NCBI RefSeq assembly: GCF_947488945.1
Contig: NZ_CANLBS010000021.1
Location: forward strand, 1 to 64,000
Origin: an uncultured Streptomyces sp.
GTDB lineage: Bacteria; Actinomycetota; Actinomycetes; Streptomycetales; Streptomycetaceae
Length of the DNA: 64,000 nucleotides
Direction of reading: 5' to 3'
Shown here piece by piece: positions 18,408 through 29,123 of this stretch. Within the stretch, counting starts at the first letter, position 1; each line of letters opens with the position of its first letter. The translations under genes were made by a program, and so were the position numbers. The notes under the pieces were generated by a model. It was given only the letters and a program-made list of their open reading frames with translations. It did not search any database and was not told the origin of the DNA.

Positions 18408-18932
18408 ATGACCACGTTGTTCCTGATGATCGGCCTGCCAGGGGCCGGAAAGACCACGCGGGCCCGGCAGCTCGCCGCAGAACACGGCGCGCTGCGTCTG
18501 ACGCCTGACGACTGGATGATTCCCCTGTTCGGCAAGGCGGAAGCGGACGGAAAGCGCGATGTGCTGGAGGGCCGCATGCTCTGGCTCGCCCTGGAGGCGG
18601 TCAAGTTGGGCACCGACGTCGTCGTGGACTTCGGCTGTTGGTCACGGGACGAACGGTCTGCGATCCGCTGGCTGGTGGAGGCCGAGGAGGCGTGCATCCG
18701 CATGGTCTACCTGCCGGTGGACGGCGAGACCCAGCGCGCCCGTATCGCTCACCGCTGGACGACCGTTCCTGAGGAGACGTTGCAGATGTCCGAGGCCGAC
18801 ATCCTGCACGGGCGGGCGCATTTCGAGGAGCCCGACGCGGCAGAGTTGGAGGGCCGCAGGATCGCCGGCCCGCCGCCCGGCTGGGTCGGCTGGCGGGAGT
18901 GGGCCGCCGTCCGGTGGCCGTCGTTCGCGTGA
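18408..18932 (+). CDS. Small P-loop kinase-like ATPase (AAA_33 type)
   Basis: 174 aa. Walker A GLPGAGKTT lies at about 9-17, followed by the DDW step of zeta-toxin and polynucleotide-kinase-like proteins (LRLTPDDWMIPLFG), a Walker B-like VVVDFGCWSRDER near 72, and YLPVDGETQRARI near 105. Such proteins phosphorylate small molecules, nucleic acid ends or antibiotics; the substrate is not evident. ATG at 18408 lacks a strong ribosome site. It stands alone in a repeat-bearing stretch and may be a later addition here. No antitoxin partner is visible. Confidence 0.82.
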   Translation: MTTLFLMIGLPGAGKTTRARQLAAEHGALRLTPDDWMIPLFGKAEADGKRDVLEGRMLWLALEAVKLGTDVVVDFGCWSRDERSAIRWLVEAEEACIRMVYLPVDGETQRARIAHRWTTVPEETLQMSEADILHGRAHFEEPDAAELEGRRIAGPPPGWVGWREWAAVRWPSFA

Positions 18933-19128
18933 CGGCTGCGGCCCACGGCAACTCGGCCATACCGAGCACGCCCGTGCCAGTCCGAAATGATCCGCCGGAC
19001 AGCACCTAGGGGTGCGCGGACCCAAGCTGAGCTGGGGGCCCGGCTGAGGGGCGCAGACTCCGGCTGAGGGCGCGCGGTACTCCTGCTGCCGGCGCGGGCG
19101 AGGGCTTGGGCGGGCCCTTTCGGGTGGG

Positions 19129-19995
19129 TCAGTCCTTGGCCAGGACGAAGGACGCTCGCTGGACGGGTTCGCCGGGGGCCTTGGCTTCGAGGAGGTAGGT
19201 GCCGGGGCCGGCCTTGCCCGCGGACGGTGTGGCGCACTTGGGGGCGCTCTTGGCACGGTTCCAGTCCACCGCGTGGACGACCGTCGAGCCGGCCGGGACG
19301 GCGAGGTAGAGACTGCCGGGACCGCTCGGGCAGTCCGCCGAGGACCAGATCTCGTCGTCGTCCGCGCCCGCCTCGGTGATCGTCAGCACCGCGGTCTTCG
19401 GCCCGACGTCGGCCTTGCACTCCGCCGACGAGGTGTTCTTGACGACCAGTTCGAACTTCGGCCGGTCGTCGGGTCCGTACGTCACCTTCTTCGTGCGGAG
19501 GGTCAACTGCACGGCTGCGGGGGCGCAGTCGGGAAGCGTGGATCCCGCGGGGACCTGCCGGCCCGAGGCTGAACCGGAGGAGCCGGAGGAACCGGCGCCG
19601 CCCGCACCGGAGGTGGCGTCGGAGCCCGTGCCGCCGGACGAACCGGCCGTGGCCGGGCCGCCGTCGGCGGAGCCGCCGCCCGAGCCCGCACCGGACCCCG
19701 AGCCCGCTGACGTACCGTCACCGGAGCCGCCGGAGTCACCCGAGCCTCCGGAATCCGAACGCCCGCCCGGCTGTTGACTGATCGCCGGCCCCGAGCCGGA
19801 GGGTCCGGGCGTGATCGACTCGACCGGACCGGAACCTCCCGGCTTGCCGTCGCCGTTGTTCCGGCCGCCTCCCCCGGAGGTGACGACCCACGCGACGAGG
19901 ACCGCGATCAGCGCAACCAGAACGCCCGCTACCGCCCTCCGACGCCAGTAGATGGTGGAGGGAAGCGGACCGACCGGATTGCGCAGAGATCCCAC
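19129..19995 (-). CDS. Membrane-anchored secreted protein, Ser/Gly-rich, unknown function
   Basis: 288 aa. The short cytoplasmic head GSLRNPVGPLPSTIYWRRR precedes one membrane segment (about 20-40, AVAGVLVALIAVLVAWVV). Then comes a long low-complexity Gly/Ser/Asp spacer (about 45-150) and an outer globular domain (about 155-288) with an Ig-like look (VQLTLRTKKVTYGPDDRPKF, ELVVKNTSSAECKADVG) and four Cys that could form disulfides. The GTG at 19995 is chosen because the conserved-looking head begins there; no ribosome site is seen. It is divergent from mutY. Confidence 0.82.
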   Translation of the reverse strand: MGSLRNPVGPLPSTIYWRRRAVAGVLVALIAVLVAWVVTSGGGGRNNGDGKPGGSGPVESITPGPSGSGPAISQQPGGRSDSGGSGDSGGSGDGTSAGSGSGAGSGGGSADGGPATAGSSGGTGSDATSGAGGAGSSGSSGSASGRQVPAGSTLPDCAPAAVQLTLRTKKVTYGPDDRPKFELVVKNTSSAECKADVGPKTAVLTITEAGADDDEIWSSADCPSGPGSLYLAVPAGSTVVHAVDWNRAKSAPKCATPSAGKAGPGTYLLEAKAPGEPVQRASFVLAKD

Positions 19996-20226
19996 GTCGC
20001 AAACTGTACGAGAGATCGGGGTGCACTCCGGCCCCACCCGCCGCTCCGATCGACATCTTTTGCCGATCATCATTCCGGCAGGGGTCGTTGAGGCACGCCG
20101 AAGGCACCGCAGACCGGGCAGAGGGGACAGAACGGGTGGCGTTGTGGGGCACCTGGCCGACGTCGGCGGCGACACCCCCGTGCCCGTGACCGCGGCCTCC
20201 GCTTCCGTGCCAGGATCGGGGGTGCG

Positions 20227-21135
20227 ATGACTGCCACGACTTCGACACAGACGCCCCCCGCCGCCGCCTCCCTCCACGCCCCCGTCATCGGGTGGTTCGA
20301 CCAGCACGCCCGCGATCTGCCCTGGCGCCGCCCCGAGGCGGGCGCCTGGGGCGTGATGGTGAGCGAGTTCATGCTGCAGCAGACCCCGGTGAGCCGGGTG
20401 CTCCCGGTGTACGAGCAGTGGCTGGCCCGCTGGCCGCGCCCCGCCGACCTGGCCGCCGAGGCGCCGGGCGAGGCGGTCCGCGCCTGGGGGCGGCTCGGTT
20501 ACCCGCGCCGGGCCCTGCGCCTGCACGGCGCCGCCCAGGCCATAACGGAACGCCACGGCGGCGACGTGCCGAGCGAGCACGGCCAGTTGCTGGCACTGCC
20601 CGGTATCGGCGAGTACACGGCGGCCGCCGTGGCCTCGTTCGCGTACGGGCAGCGGCACGCGGTGCTGGACACCAACGTGCGCCGGGTGTTCGCGCGGGCC
20701 GCGGCGGGCATCCAGTACCCCCCGAACGCCACCACCGCGGCCGAGCGCAAGCTCGCCCGTGCCCTGCTCCCGGAGGAGGACGGGCGCGCGGCCCGCTGGG
20801 CGGCGGCCACCATGGAGCTCGGGGCGCTGGTCTGCACCGCGAAGAACGAGGACTGCGCCCGGTGCCCGATCGCCTCGCAGTGCGCCTGGCGGCTGGCGGG
20901 CAAGCCCGCCCACCAGGGCCCGGCGCGCCGGGGGCAGACGTACGCGGGAACCGACCGGCAGGTGCGCGGGCGGCTGCTCGCCGTGCTGCGCGACTCGGTG
21001 GCGCCGGTGCCGCAGGCCGCGCTGGACGCGGTGTGGGACGAACCGGTGCAGCGGGCCCGCGCGCTCGACGGGCTGGTCTCCGACGGGCTGGTCGAGCCGC
21101 TGGCCAACGGGATGTACCGGCTCCCGCTGACCTGA
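20227..21135 (+). CDS. mutY: A/G-specific adenine DNA glycosylase
   Basis: Removes adenine mispaired with 8-oxoguanine. 302 aa. The catalytic Glu is in SEFMLQQTPVSRV near 40, the helix-hairpin-helix LLALPGIGEYTAAAV near 125, the catalytic Asp in AVLDTNVRRV, and the Fe-S cysteines in VCTAKNEDCARCPIASQC (about 200-220). The C-terminal 8-oxoG-recognition (Nudix-like) domain of E. coli MutY is much reduced, as in other short actinobacterial forms. ATG at 20227 follows a GGGGGTG stretch. Confidence 0.95.
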   Translation: MTATTSTQTPPAAASLHAPVIGWFDQHARDLPWRRPEAGAWGVMVSEFMLQQTPVSRVLPVYEQWLARWPRPADLAAEAPGEAVRAWGRLGYPRRALRLHGAAQAITERHGGDVPSEHGQLLALPGIGEYTAAAVASFAYGQRHAVLDTNVRRVFARAAAGIQYPPNATTAAERKLARALLPEEDGRAARWAAATMELGALVCTAKNEDCARCPIASQCAWRLAGKPAHQGPARRGQTYAGTDRQVRGRLLAVLRDSVAPVPQAALDAVWDEPVQRARALDGLVSDGLVEPLANGMYRLPLT

Positions 21136-21303
21136 GCGCGGCACGCCGCGCCGCTGTGACAGGGGGCGGCGACGGGCACTGTTACACAACCGATGGGCAG
21201 CCGTGCGTCCGCGTACGGCTGCTCCGCACAGCCCCGTGACACCGCCTCCGTAGCGTCTGCCAGGACGACGCACGGGGCATCCACGGGGACGGAGGCGGTT
21301 GGA

Positions 21304-21867
21304 ATGGCGCAGGGCGAGGTGCTCGGGTTCGAGGAGTACGTCCGCACCCGGCAGGAGGCGCTGCTGCGCAGCGCTCGGCGGCTGGTGCCGGACCCGCTGG
21401 ACGCGCAGGACCTGCTGCAGACCGCCCTGGTGCGCACCTACGGCCGCTGGGACGGCATCGCCGACAAGTCCCTGGCCGACGCCTATCTGCGCCGCGTCAT
21501 GATCAACACGCGTACGGAATGGTGGCGGGCGCGCAAGCTGGACGAGGTGCCCACCGAACAGCTCCCCGAGAACAGCGTGGACGACGGCACGGAGCAGCGG
21601 GCCGACCGGGCGCTGCTGCGGGACGTGCTGGGGGTGCTGGCACCGAAGCAGCGGAGCGTGGTCGTGCTGCGACACTGGGAGCAGATGAGCACCGAGGAGA
21701 CCGCCGCCGCACTCGGCATGTCCCCGGGGACGGTCAAGAGCACGCTGCACCGGGCGCTGGCCCGTCTCCGGCAGGAGCTGGAGAGCCGCGGCACGGCGGC
21801 GGGGCGGACGGGTGCGGGAGCGGGTGCCCGCCACGAGGAGCGGGGGCGGGAGCGGTGCGCGGCCTGA
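21304..21867 (+). CDS. sigE: ECF RNA polymerase sigma factor SigE (cell-envelope stress)
   Basis: 187 aa. Region 2 (about 10-75) contains RLVPDPLDAQDLLQTALVRTY and VMINTRTEWWRARKL; region 4 (about 105-165) contains LAPKQRSVVVLRHWEQMSTE and GMSPGTVKSTLHRALARLRQ. The sequence agrees closely with S. coelicolor SigE as I remember it, and the following genes are cseA, cseB and cseC. In that system SigE has no anti-sigma factor; the CseB/CseC pair controls transcription of sigE. The promoter should lie in 21136-21303, but I could not assign it. Confidence 0.95.
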   Translation: MAQGEVLGFEEYVRTRQEALLRSARRLVPDPLDAQDLLQTALVRTYGRWDGIADKSLADAYLRRVMINTRTEWWRARKLDEVPTEQLPENSVDDGTEQRADRALLRDVLGVLAPKQRSVVVLRHWEQMSTEETAAALGMSPGTVKSTLHRALARLRQELESRGTAAGRTGAGAGARHEERGRERCAA

Positions 21868-22538
21868 CGTGCGCGGGGGACGCCGAAGACGACGCGGGGC
21901 GGCGGACGGGCGTCCTGGCGGCGCTGCCGGCCCTGGCCGTCCTCGTCCTGGTGGCCGCCGGCTGTTCCGCCGGGGGGACCGGCACCCGTGACGAGGGGCC
22001 GGCCGCCGGCACACAGCCGGCTGCCCGGCCCATCCCGTCCCCGGTCCCGGCGGACGGGACCGCGCGCCCGGCCGAGCGGGTGGACGCGGTGGCGCTGCTG
22101 AAGCGGGACCCGCAGGTGTCCGCCGGGGTGCGGGCCGGGCTGAAGCCGTGCGCGGGGGACGCGTACCCCGTGGACACGTCGTACGGCTCGCTCACCGGCG
22201 GTTCGGCTCCCGACGTGGTCGCCAACGTGATGACCTGCGGGGACGCGCTCGGCATCGGTACGTACGTGTACCGCAGGACGGCCGGCGGCACGTACGAGCA
22301 CGTCTTCGGCGTGGAGCTGCCCGCGACCTACGGCACGATCGACCGGGGGGACCTGGTGGTGACGACGCGGGTGTACGGCTCCGAGGACGCCGTCGCCTAC
22401 CCCTCCGGCGAGGACGTGGTCACCTACCGCTGGACGGACGGCCGGTTCCGCGAGGCGGACCGCGTGCACAACGAGTTCAACCGGGCTGTCGGCAGCGCGG
22501 ACGAGGAGCCGGAGCCCGCCCGCACCACGAAGGGCTGA
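21855..22538 (+). CDS. cseA: Lipoprotein CseA, negative modulator of the SigE system
   Basis: 227 aa. Type II signal peptide with hydrophobic core LAALPALAVLVLVAAGC; the lipobox Cys is at about residue 37. The mature part has a Pro/Ala linker and a domain with KPCAGDAYPVD and MTCGDALGIGTYVY. In S. coelicolor, loss of CseA raises sigE expression, so it is taken as an outer-face modulator of CseC. The GTG at 21855 overlaps the last 13 nt of sigE, indicating coupling. The signal peptide has an unusually long polar head (RGLTCAGDAEDDAGRRTG). Confidence 0.88.
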   Translation: MRGLTCAGDAEDDAGRRTGVLAALPALAVLVLVAAGCSAGGTGTRDEGPAAGTQPAARPIPSPVPADGTARPAERVDAVALLKRDPQVSAGVRAGLKPCAGDAYPVDTSYGSLTGGSAPDVVANVMTCGDALGIGTYVYRRTAGGTYEHVFGVELPATYGTIDRGDLVVTTRVYGSEDAVAYPSGEDVVTYRWTDGRFREADRVHNEFNRAVGSADEEPEPARTTKG

Positions 22539-22592
22539 CCCGGCGGCGGCAAGAGACCACCACAGGCACCGAGAGGCGGCGGAAGCAGTCGC

Positions 22593-23303
22593 ATGGCCGA
22601 GACCCATGTTCTCTTCGTCGAGGACGACGACGTCATCCGTGAGGCCACCCAGCTCGCCCTGGAGCGGGTCGGCTTCACGGTCACCGCGATGCCCGACGGG
22701 CTGCGGGGGCTGGAGGCGTTCCGGGCGCGGCGGCCCGACATCGCCCTGCTCGACGTGATGGTGCCGGGGCTGGACGGGGTGAGCCTGTGCCGTCGTATCC
22801 GGGACGAGTCGACCGTGCCCGTCATCATGCTGTCGGCCCGCGCCGACTCGATCGACGTGGTGCTGGGCCTGGAGGCGGGTGCCGACGACTACGTCACCAA
22901 GCCGTTCGACGGGGCGGTGCTGGTCGCCCGCATCCGCGCGGTGCTCCGCCGGTTCGGCCACGCGGCGGGCCCGGACGCCCGCTCGGCGGGAGACGGCGGC
23001 GGGGCGGCGGACGGCGGGGGCCGGCTGGCCTTCGGCGACGTGGAGATCGACACCGAGGGCATGGAGGTGCGCCGGGCCGGTGAGCCGGTGGCGCTGACGC
23101 CGACCGAGATGCGCCTGCTGCTGGAGTTCTCGGCGGCCCCCGGCACCGTGCTCTCCCGCGACCGGCTGCTGGAGCGGGTCTGGGACTACGGCTGGGGCGG
23201 CGACACCCGGGTGGTGGACGTCCATGTGCAGCGGCTGCGCACGAAGATCGGGCAGGACCGGATCGAGACGGTCCGCGGCTTCGGCTACAAACTGCGCCCA
23301 TGA
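22593..23303 (+). CDS. cseB: Response regulator CseB
   Basis: 236 aa, OmpR/PhoB class. The receiver domain (1-120) has the acidic pocket at FVEDDD, phospho-acceptor Asp54 in DIALLDVMVPGLDG, and the conserved Thr/Lys in LSARAD and DDYVTKPFDG. After a Gly-rich linker is the winged-helix DNA-binding domain (about 145-236, ending ETVRGFGYKLRP). It activates sigE transcription when phosphorylated by CseC (known for S. coelicolor). Its stop overlaps the cseC start (ATGA). Confidence 0.95.
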   Translation: MAETHVLFVEDDDVIREATQLALERVGFTVTAMPDGLRGLEAFRARRPDIALLDVMVPGLDGVSLCRRIRDESTVPVIMLSARADSIDVVLGLEAGADDYVTKPFDGAVLVARIRAVLRRFGHAAGPDARSAGDGGGAADGGGRLAFGDVEIDTEGMEVRRAGEPVALTPTEMRLLLEFSAAPGTVLSRDRLLERVWDYGWGGDTRVVDVHVQRLRTKIGQDRIETVRGFGYKLRP

Positions 23304-24667
23304 AGCGGTTCGCGCTGCGGACGGGGGTCCGCTGGAAGATCAGCTTCGCCATCGCGGCGGTCGGGGCGCTGGTCGCGGTGGCGCTGAGCCTCGTCGTCCA
23401 CAACGCCGCGCGCGTCTCGATGATCGACAACGCCCGCGAGGTCCAGCTGGAGCGGCTGCTCTTCGCGCAGCGGCTGTACGAGTCGAGCAGCGCCGCGAAG
23501 TCGGCGCCGGCCTTCGGCGTGAAGGTGAACGACCCGGCGCTCCCCGACAGCCTGCGGGCCGCGGTGGAACGCGACCGGCGCGCCACCCATGTCGACGCCT
23601 ACGACGGCGGGGTGCCGGACGTCTGGGCGGCGGTGCCGCTGGCCAACGGGGACGTGCTGTCGCTGCACACCCGGTTCAGCGACCGCAGCGCCACGGTCAC
23701 GGGGGATCTGGACCGGGCGCTGCTGATCGGTTCGGTGACGGTGGTGGTGGGCGGCTGCGCCCTCGGCGTCCTGATCGGCGGACAGCTCTCCCGGCGGCTG
23801 CGCAAGGCGGCCGCCGCGGCGGGCAAGGTCGCGCAGGGCGACACGGACGTACGGGTGCGGGTGGCCGTCGGTGGGGTGGTGCGCGACGAGACCGACGAGC
23901 TGGCGCGGGCTGTCGACGCGATGACGGACGCGCTGAACGAGCGGATCGAGGCGGAGCGCCGGGTCACCGCGGACATCGCGCACGAGCTGCGCACCCCGGT
24001 GACCGGGCTGCTCACGGCGGCCGAGTTGCTGCCGCCCGGACGCCCCACCGAGCTGGTGCGGGACCGGGCGCAGGCGCTGCGGACGCTGGTCGAGGACGTG
24101 CTGGAGGTGGCCCGGCTGGACAGCGCCTCGGAGCGGGCCGAGCTGCAGGAGCTGGCGCTGGGCGAGTTCGTCGCCCGGCGGGTGGCACGCGTTGCTCCGG
24201 GCGCGACGGTGCGGGTGGTGCACGAGTCGTGGGTGTCCACCGATCCGCGCCGGCTGGAGCGGATCCTCGGCAATCTGCTGGGGAACGCCGCGACCCACGG
24301 GGCGGGACCGGTGGAGGTCGTGGTGGAGGGCCGGCTGCTCCGGATCCGGGACCACGGGCCGGGCTTCCCCGAGGCACTGCTGCGGGAGGGACCGAGCCGG
24401 TTCCGTACCGGGAGCAGCGACCGGGCCGGCCGGGGGCACGGTCTGGGGCTGACGATCGCGGCGGGTCAGGCGCGGGTGCTGGGCGCCCGGCTGACCTTCC
24501 GCAACGCGGCCCCTCCGGGTGCCGCCGCGGGCACGGGAGGGGCGGTCGCGGTGCTGTGGCTGCCGGAGCGCGCCCCGACGAACACGGGGAGCTTCCCGGT
24601 GCTGCGGGTGGGTGAGCAGCGGATCAGACGGAGACGTGCACGGTCTTCAGGTACGACACCGGGTTGA
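23300..24667 (+). CDS. cseC: Sensor histidine kinase CseC
   Basis: 455 aa. Two membrane segments (about 13-36 and 147-170) bracket an outer sensor region of roughly 105 residues. A HAMP domain follows, then the phospho-acceptor His228 in VTADIAHELRTPVTGLL, the N box ERILGNLLGNAATHG and the G box GRGHGLGLTIA. It senses cell-envelope damage and phosphorylates CseB. The C-terminal 14 codons run past the stop of the converging M23 peptidase gene, so the two genes share 44 bp. The tail (RRRRARSSGTTPG) is basic and looks non-conserved. Confidence 0.93.
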   Translation: MKRFALRTGVRWKISFAIAAVGALVAVALSLVVHNAARVSMIDNAREVQLERLLFAQRLYESSSAAKSAPAFGVKVNDPALPDSLRAAVERDRRATHVDAYDGGVPDVWAAVPLANGDVLSLHTRFSDRSATVTGDLDRALLIGSVTVVVGGCALGVLIGGQLSRRLRKAAAAAGKVAQGDTDVRVRVAVGGVVRDETDELARAVDAMTDALNERIEAERRVTADIAHELRTPVTGLLTAAELLPPGRPTELVRDRAQALRTLVEDVLEVARLDSASERAELQELALGEFVARRVARVAPGATVRVVHESWVSTDPRRLERILGNLLGNAATHGAGPVEVVVEGRLLRIRDHGPGFPEALLREGPSRFRTGSSDRAGRGHGLGLTIAAGQARVLGARLTFRNAAPPGAAAGTGGAVAVLWLPERAPTNTGSFPVLRVGEQRIRRRRARSSGTTPG

Positions 24668-25337
24668 TCGCGGAGCCGTAGTTCGGCGTGGTGCGGATCT
24701 CGAAGTGCAGGTGCGGACCGCTGGAGTTGCCGGTGTTGCCGGACAGGGCGATCTTCTGGCCGGTCTTCACGTGCTGGCCTATGTGCACGTCGATCTTCGA
24801 CAGGTGCGCGTACTGCGAGTACTTGCCGTTGGCGTGCTTGATCACGATGGCGTTGCCGTACGCGGGGCCGTCGCCGGCGCCGTTGCCGCCGGCCTTGACG
24901 ACGGTGCCGGAGTGGGCGGCCTCGACCTTGGTGCCGATGGCGACCGCGAAGTCCTGGCCGGAGTGCTTGTGGGCCCAGCGGGCACCGCCGGTGCCGTAGG
25001 AGGCGCTCAGCGCGTAGCGGTCGACCGGGGTCTCCCAGGCCTTCGCCTTCTTGGCGGCGGCGGCCCTGCGCTCGGCGGCCTTCTTCTTGGCCGCGGCCTT
25101 CTTCTCGGCCGCGCTCTTCTTGGCGTGGTCGGCGTGGCTCTTCTGGGCCGACGCCTGCTTGGCGATGGATTCGGCGGTGACGCTGTTGGTCAGGGCGCCG
25201 GAGCCGGAGGTGTCGGACGCGAACGCGGCGCCCGCACCGAACACCAGCGACGCTCCGAGACCCGCGGTGACCAGTGCACCACCGACGCGGGAGACGGACG
25301 GGCGGTGGGAGTGCTGAGTGGTGACGCGCTTCGACAT
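24624..25337 (-). CDS. Secreted M23-family murein endopeptidase
   Basis: 237 aa. Signal peptide (about 1-41: VTAGLGASLVFGAGAAFA), a Lys/Ala-rich helical stretch (about 60-95, KKSAAEKKAAAKKKAAERRA), then a LytM/M23 domain with metal ligands in HKHSGQDFAV and HLHFEI plus YAHLSKIDVHIG. It cleaves peptidoglycan cross-links in the wall. ATG at 25337. Its 3' end overlaps cseC tail-to-tail by 44 bp, so read-through from either gene would make antisense RNA to the other. Being next to the envelope stress operon fits a wall function. Confidence 0.93.
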   Translation of the reverse strand: MSKRVTTQHSHRPSVSRVGGALVTAGLGASLVFGAGAAFASDTSGSGALTNSVTAESIAKQASAQKSHADHAKKSAAEKKAAAKKKAAERRAAAAKKAKAWETPVDRYALSASYGTGGARWAHKHSGQDFAVAIGTKVEAAHSGTVVKAGGNGAGDGPAYGNAIVIKHANGKYSQYAHLSKIDVHIGQHVKTGQKIALSGNTGNSSGPHLHFEIRTTPNYGSAINPVSYLKTVHVSV

Positions 25338-25925
25338 ACGAGAAGTCCTCCGTGAATGGGGGAACCCGGACGCTCTGTCCGGGCTTGCCCCACCTTGGTA
25401 ACCCGGCACCCACCCCCGACTCAAACCCCCCATCTACGACCTGAAGCCGTAGAACGGACATAGGGAATTAGTTGAAGATGATCCGTTATGGGCGATTCGC
25501 TCTTCCTCCGGATCTCGGTCGGCCAACAGGTTTAACCCCAGCTCCACGCGGTCCGCCCCCAGCACCACCCCGCCTCCGCGGCGCGCCGAACGGCGGCTCC
25601 AAGGTCCCGGTACGCCGGGGGCCGAAAGACCCTCCGGCTCTCCCGGCCCCCTCTGCTAAGCCGACTAGTAGGCACGAATCGGGCTGTGCGCCTTGTCACC
25701 GCCGGTGGGACCTAGGGGTGTCCGTTTCGGGACCTTCGGCCCCGGGGCCCAGGGGGTGCGCGGCCGGTCGTCGCGCAGCCCGCGAGCGCCGGGGGACCCG
25801 TGGCCGGCCGCCGCGACGGCGGCACGCTCCCGGCGCTGCGGTTACGCCGCGCGGTCTCGCGCGGTCTCGGGGCCGCGCGACGGGATGGCCGTGGCATCGC
25901 GATGAGGTAGCAGGGGACCGCCGTG

Positions 25926-26000
25926 CGGGGAGAGCCGCCTGCCGGGCAGGTGGCTGCGGACGGGGAGGGAGCCGCCTGCCGGACGAGCCGCCTGCCGGAC
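25926..26000 (+). repeat. Short repeats of a GCCGCCTGCCGG motif
   Basis: GAGCCGCCTGCCGG, GAGCCGCCTGCCGGACGA and GAGCCGCCTGCCGGACGC occur within 75 bp as an irregular direct repeat. The complementary word (CCGGCAGGCGGC) resembles the core of the larger G-rich array 250 bp away. Confidence 0.6.
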
Positions 26001-26219
26001 GCGGCGACCGCGCCGTGGCACTCGGCGCGGCACGCCGACGCGGCACGCCGTCCCTCCAGGACGCCGGGCAGGCCACGCCTTTCGCTCCACCGGGCCACGT
26101 GCGTGCGGACCGGTCGGCGCGCACGTCCTGTCGGGGGACCACTCCCCTGGGGGCCGATGCCCGGCGCCGGAGCCGCATCCCCGCCCCACTGCCGGCACAG
26201 GTGAGGTGGACGGTGGGCC

Positions 26220-26373
26220 GGGCAGGCAGCAGGCCGAGCGGGACGGGTAGCAGGCGCCAGGGCAGGCGGCAGGCCAAGCCAGGGCAGGCAGCGGGCCGAG
26301 CGGGGCGGGCGGCGGGCGGCAGGCAGGCGGCAGGCCAAGCGGGGCGGGCGGCAGGCCGGGCGGGCGGGCACCA
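26220..26373 (+). repeat. Degenerate G-rich tandem array
   Basis: About four units begin GGCAGGCRGCRGGCCRAGC, at roughly 26220, 26260, 26282 and 26322, with irregular spacing (22-40 bp) and G-rich filler (GGGGCGGGCGGC). Spacing and sequence drift exclude a CRISPR array. Runs of GGG in close succession could form G-quadruplexes on the plus strand. Confidence 0.75.
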
Positions 26374-26507
26374 AAGGGGCGACAGGCCGAGCCTCCCCTG
26401 CCTGCCGCCCTGCGTCCCCGTTCGGCCCGCGAGGGGTCGGGGTGCGAGCCCTCGCCCGCCGTCAGGATTCGCCGACCGTTCACCGGCGACGCCCCCGGGC
26501 GCGGAAA

Positions 26508-26548
26508 AAGGGGCTGCCCCGGACCCATCGGGTCCGGGGCAGCCCCTT
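26508..26548 (-). terminator. Strong intrinsic terminator of clpC
   Basis: Perfect 19-bp stem (26508-26526 with 26530-26548) and 3-nt loop. On the minus strand the stem is followed by TTTTT, a classic Rho-independent terminator about 50 nt beyond the clpC stop. Confidence 0.92.
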
Positions 26549-26594
26549 CGTTCGCACTACGCGATGCGCGGTGCCCGGCGTACGCCCGTGGGCG

Positions 26595-29123
<2,529 letters not shown>

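Larger units (their letters stand above)
25338..26594. other. 1.25-kb gene-free region, repeat-rich
   Basis: No reading frame here has convincing protein character; all long ones are Arg/Pro/Gly-rich artefacts of the base composition. It holds the peptidase leader, with a hairpin at 25365-25383 (CCCGGAC, 5-nt loop, GTCCGGG) and a CTACG/CGTAG pair at about 25434-25452. It also has repeated GCCGCCTGCCGG motifs at 25926-26000, a G-rich tandem array at 26220-26373 and the clpC terminator. This is the longest gene-free stretch in the window. Confidence 0.7.

Noticed and set aside
18408..18932. Zeta-toxin of a toxin-antitoxin pair
   Set aside because: P-loop and DDW step are similar, but there is no small antitoxin gene on either side.
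20156..20167. GCCGACGTCGGC palindrome before mutY
   Set aside because: 12 bp of G/C-heavy symmetry is expected by chance in this genome, and it is not placed on a recognisable promoter.
20227..21135. MutY truncated by frameshift
   Set aside because: It lacks most of the E. coli C-terminal domain, but ends cleanly after a coherent helical tail, as other actinobacterial MutY proteins do.
19129..22014. 961-residue leftward frame
   Set aside because: Only the last 288 codons form a protein; upstream it is antisense to mutY and sigE.
25338..25500. ydaO-type c-di-AMP riboswitch upstream of the M23 peptidase
   Set aside because: The GGTTACC stretch and G-rich hairpins are suggestive, but the conserved GTCAGCTAACC/GTAGG end of that riboswitch is absent on either strand.
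26220..26373. CRISPR array
   Set aside because: Repeats are degenerate, unevenly spaced (22-40 bp) and simple in sequence, with no unique spacers and no cas genes.
25472..26594. Possible genes in the gap between the peptidase and clpC
   Set aside because: All frames are Arg/Pro/Gly-rich, without ribosome sites, third-position GC bias or domains.
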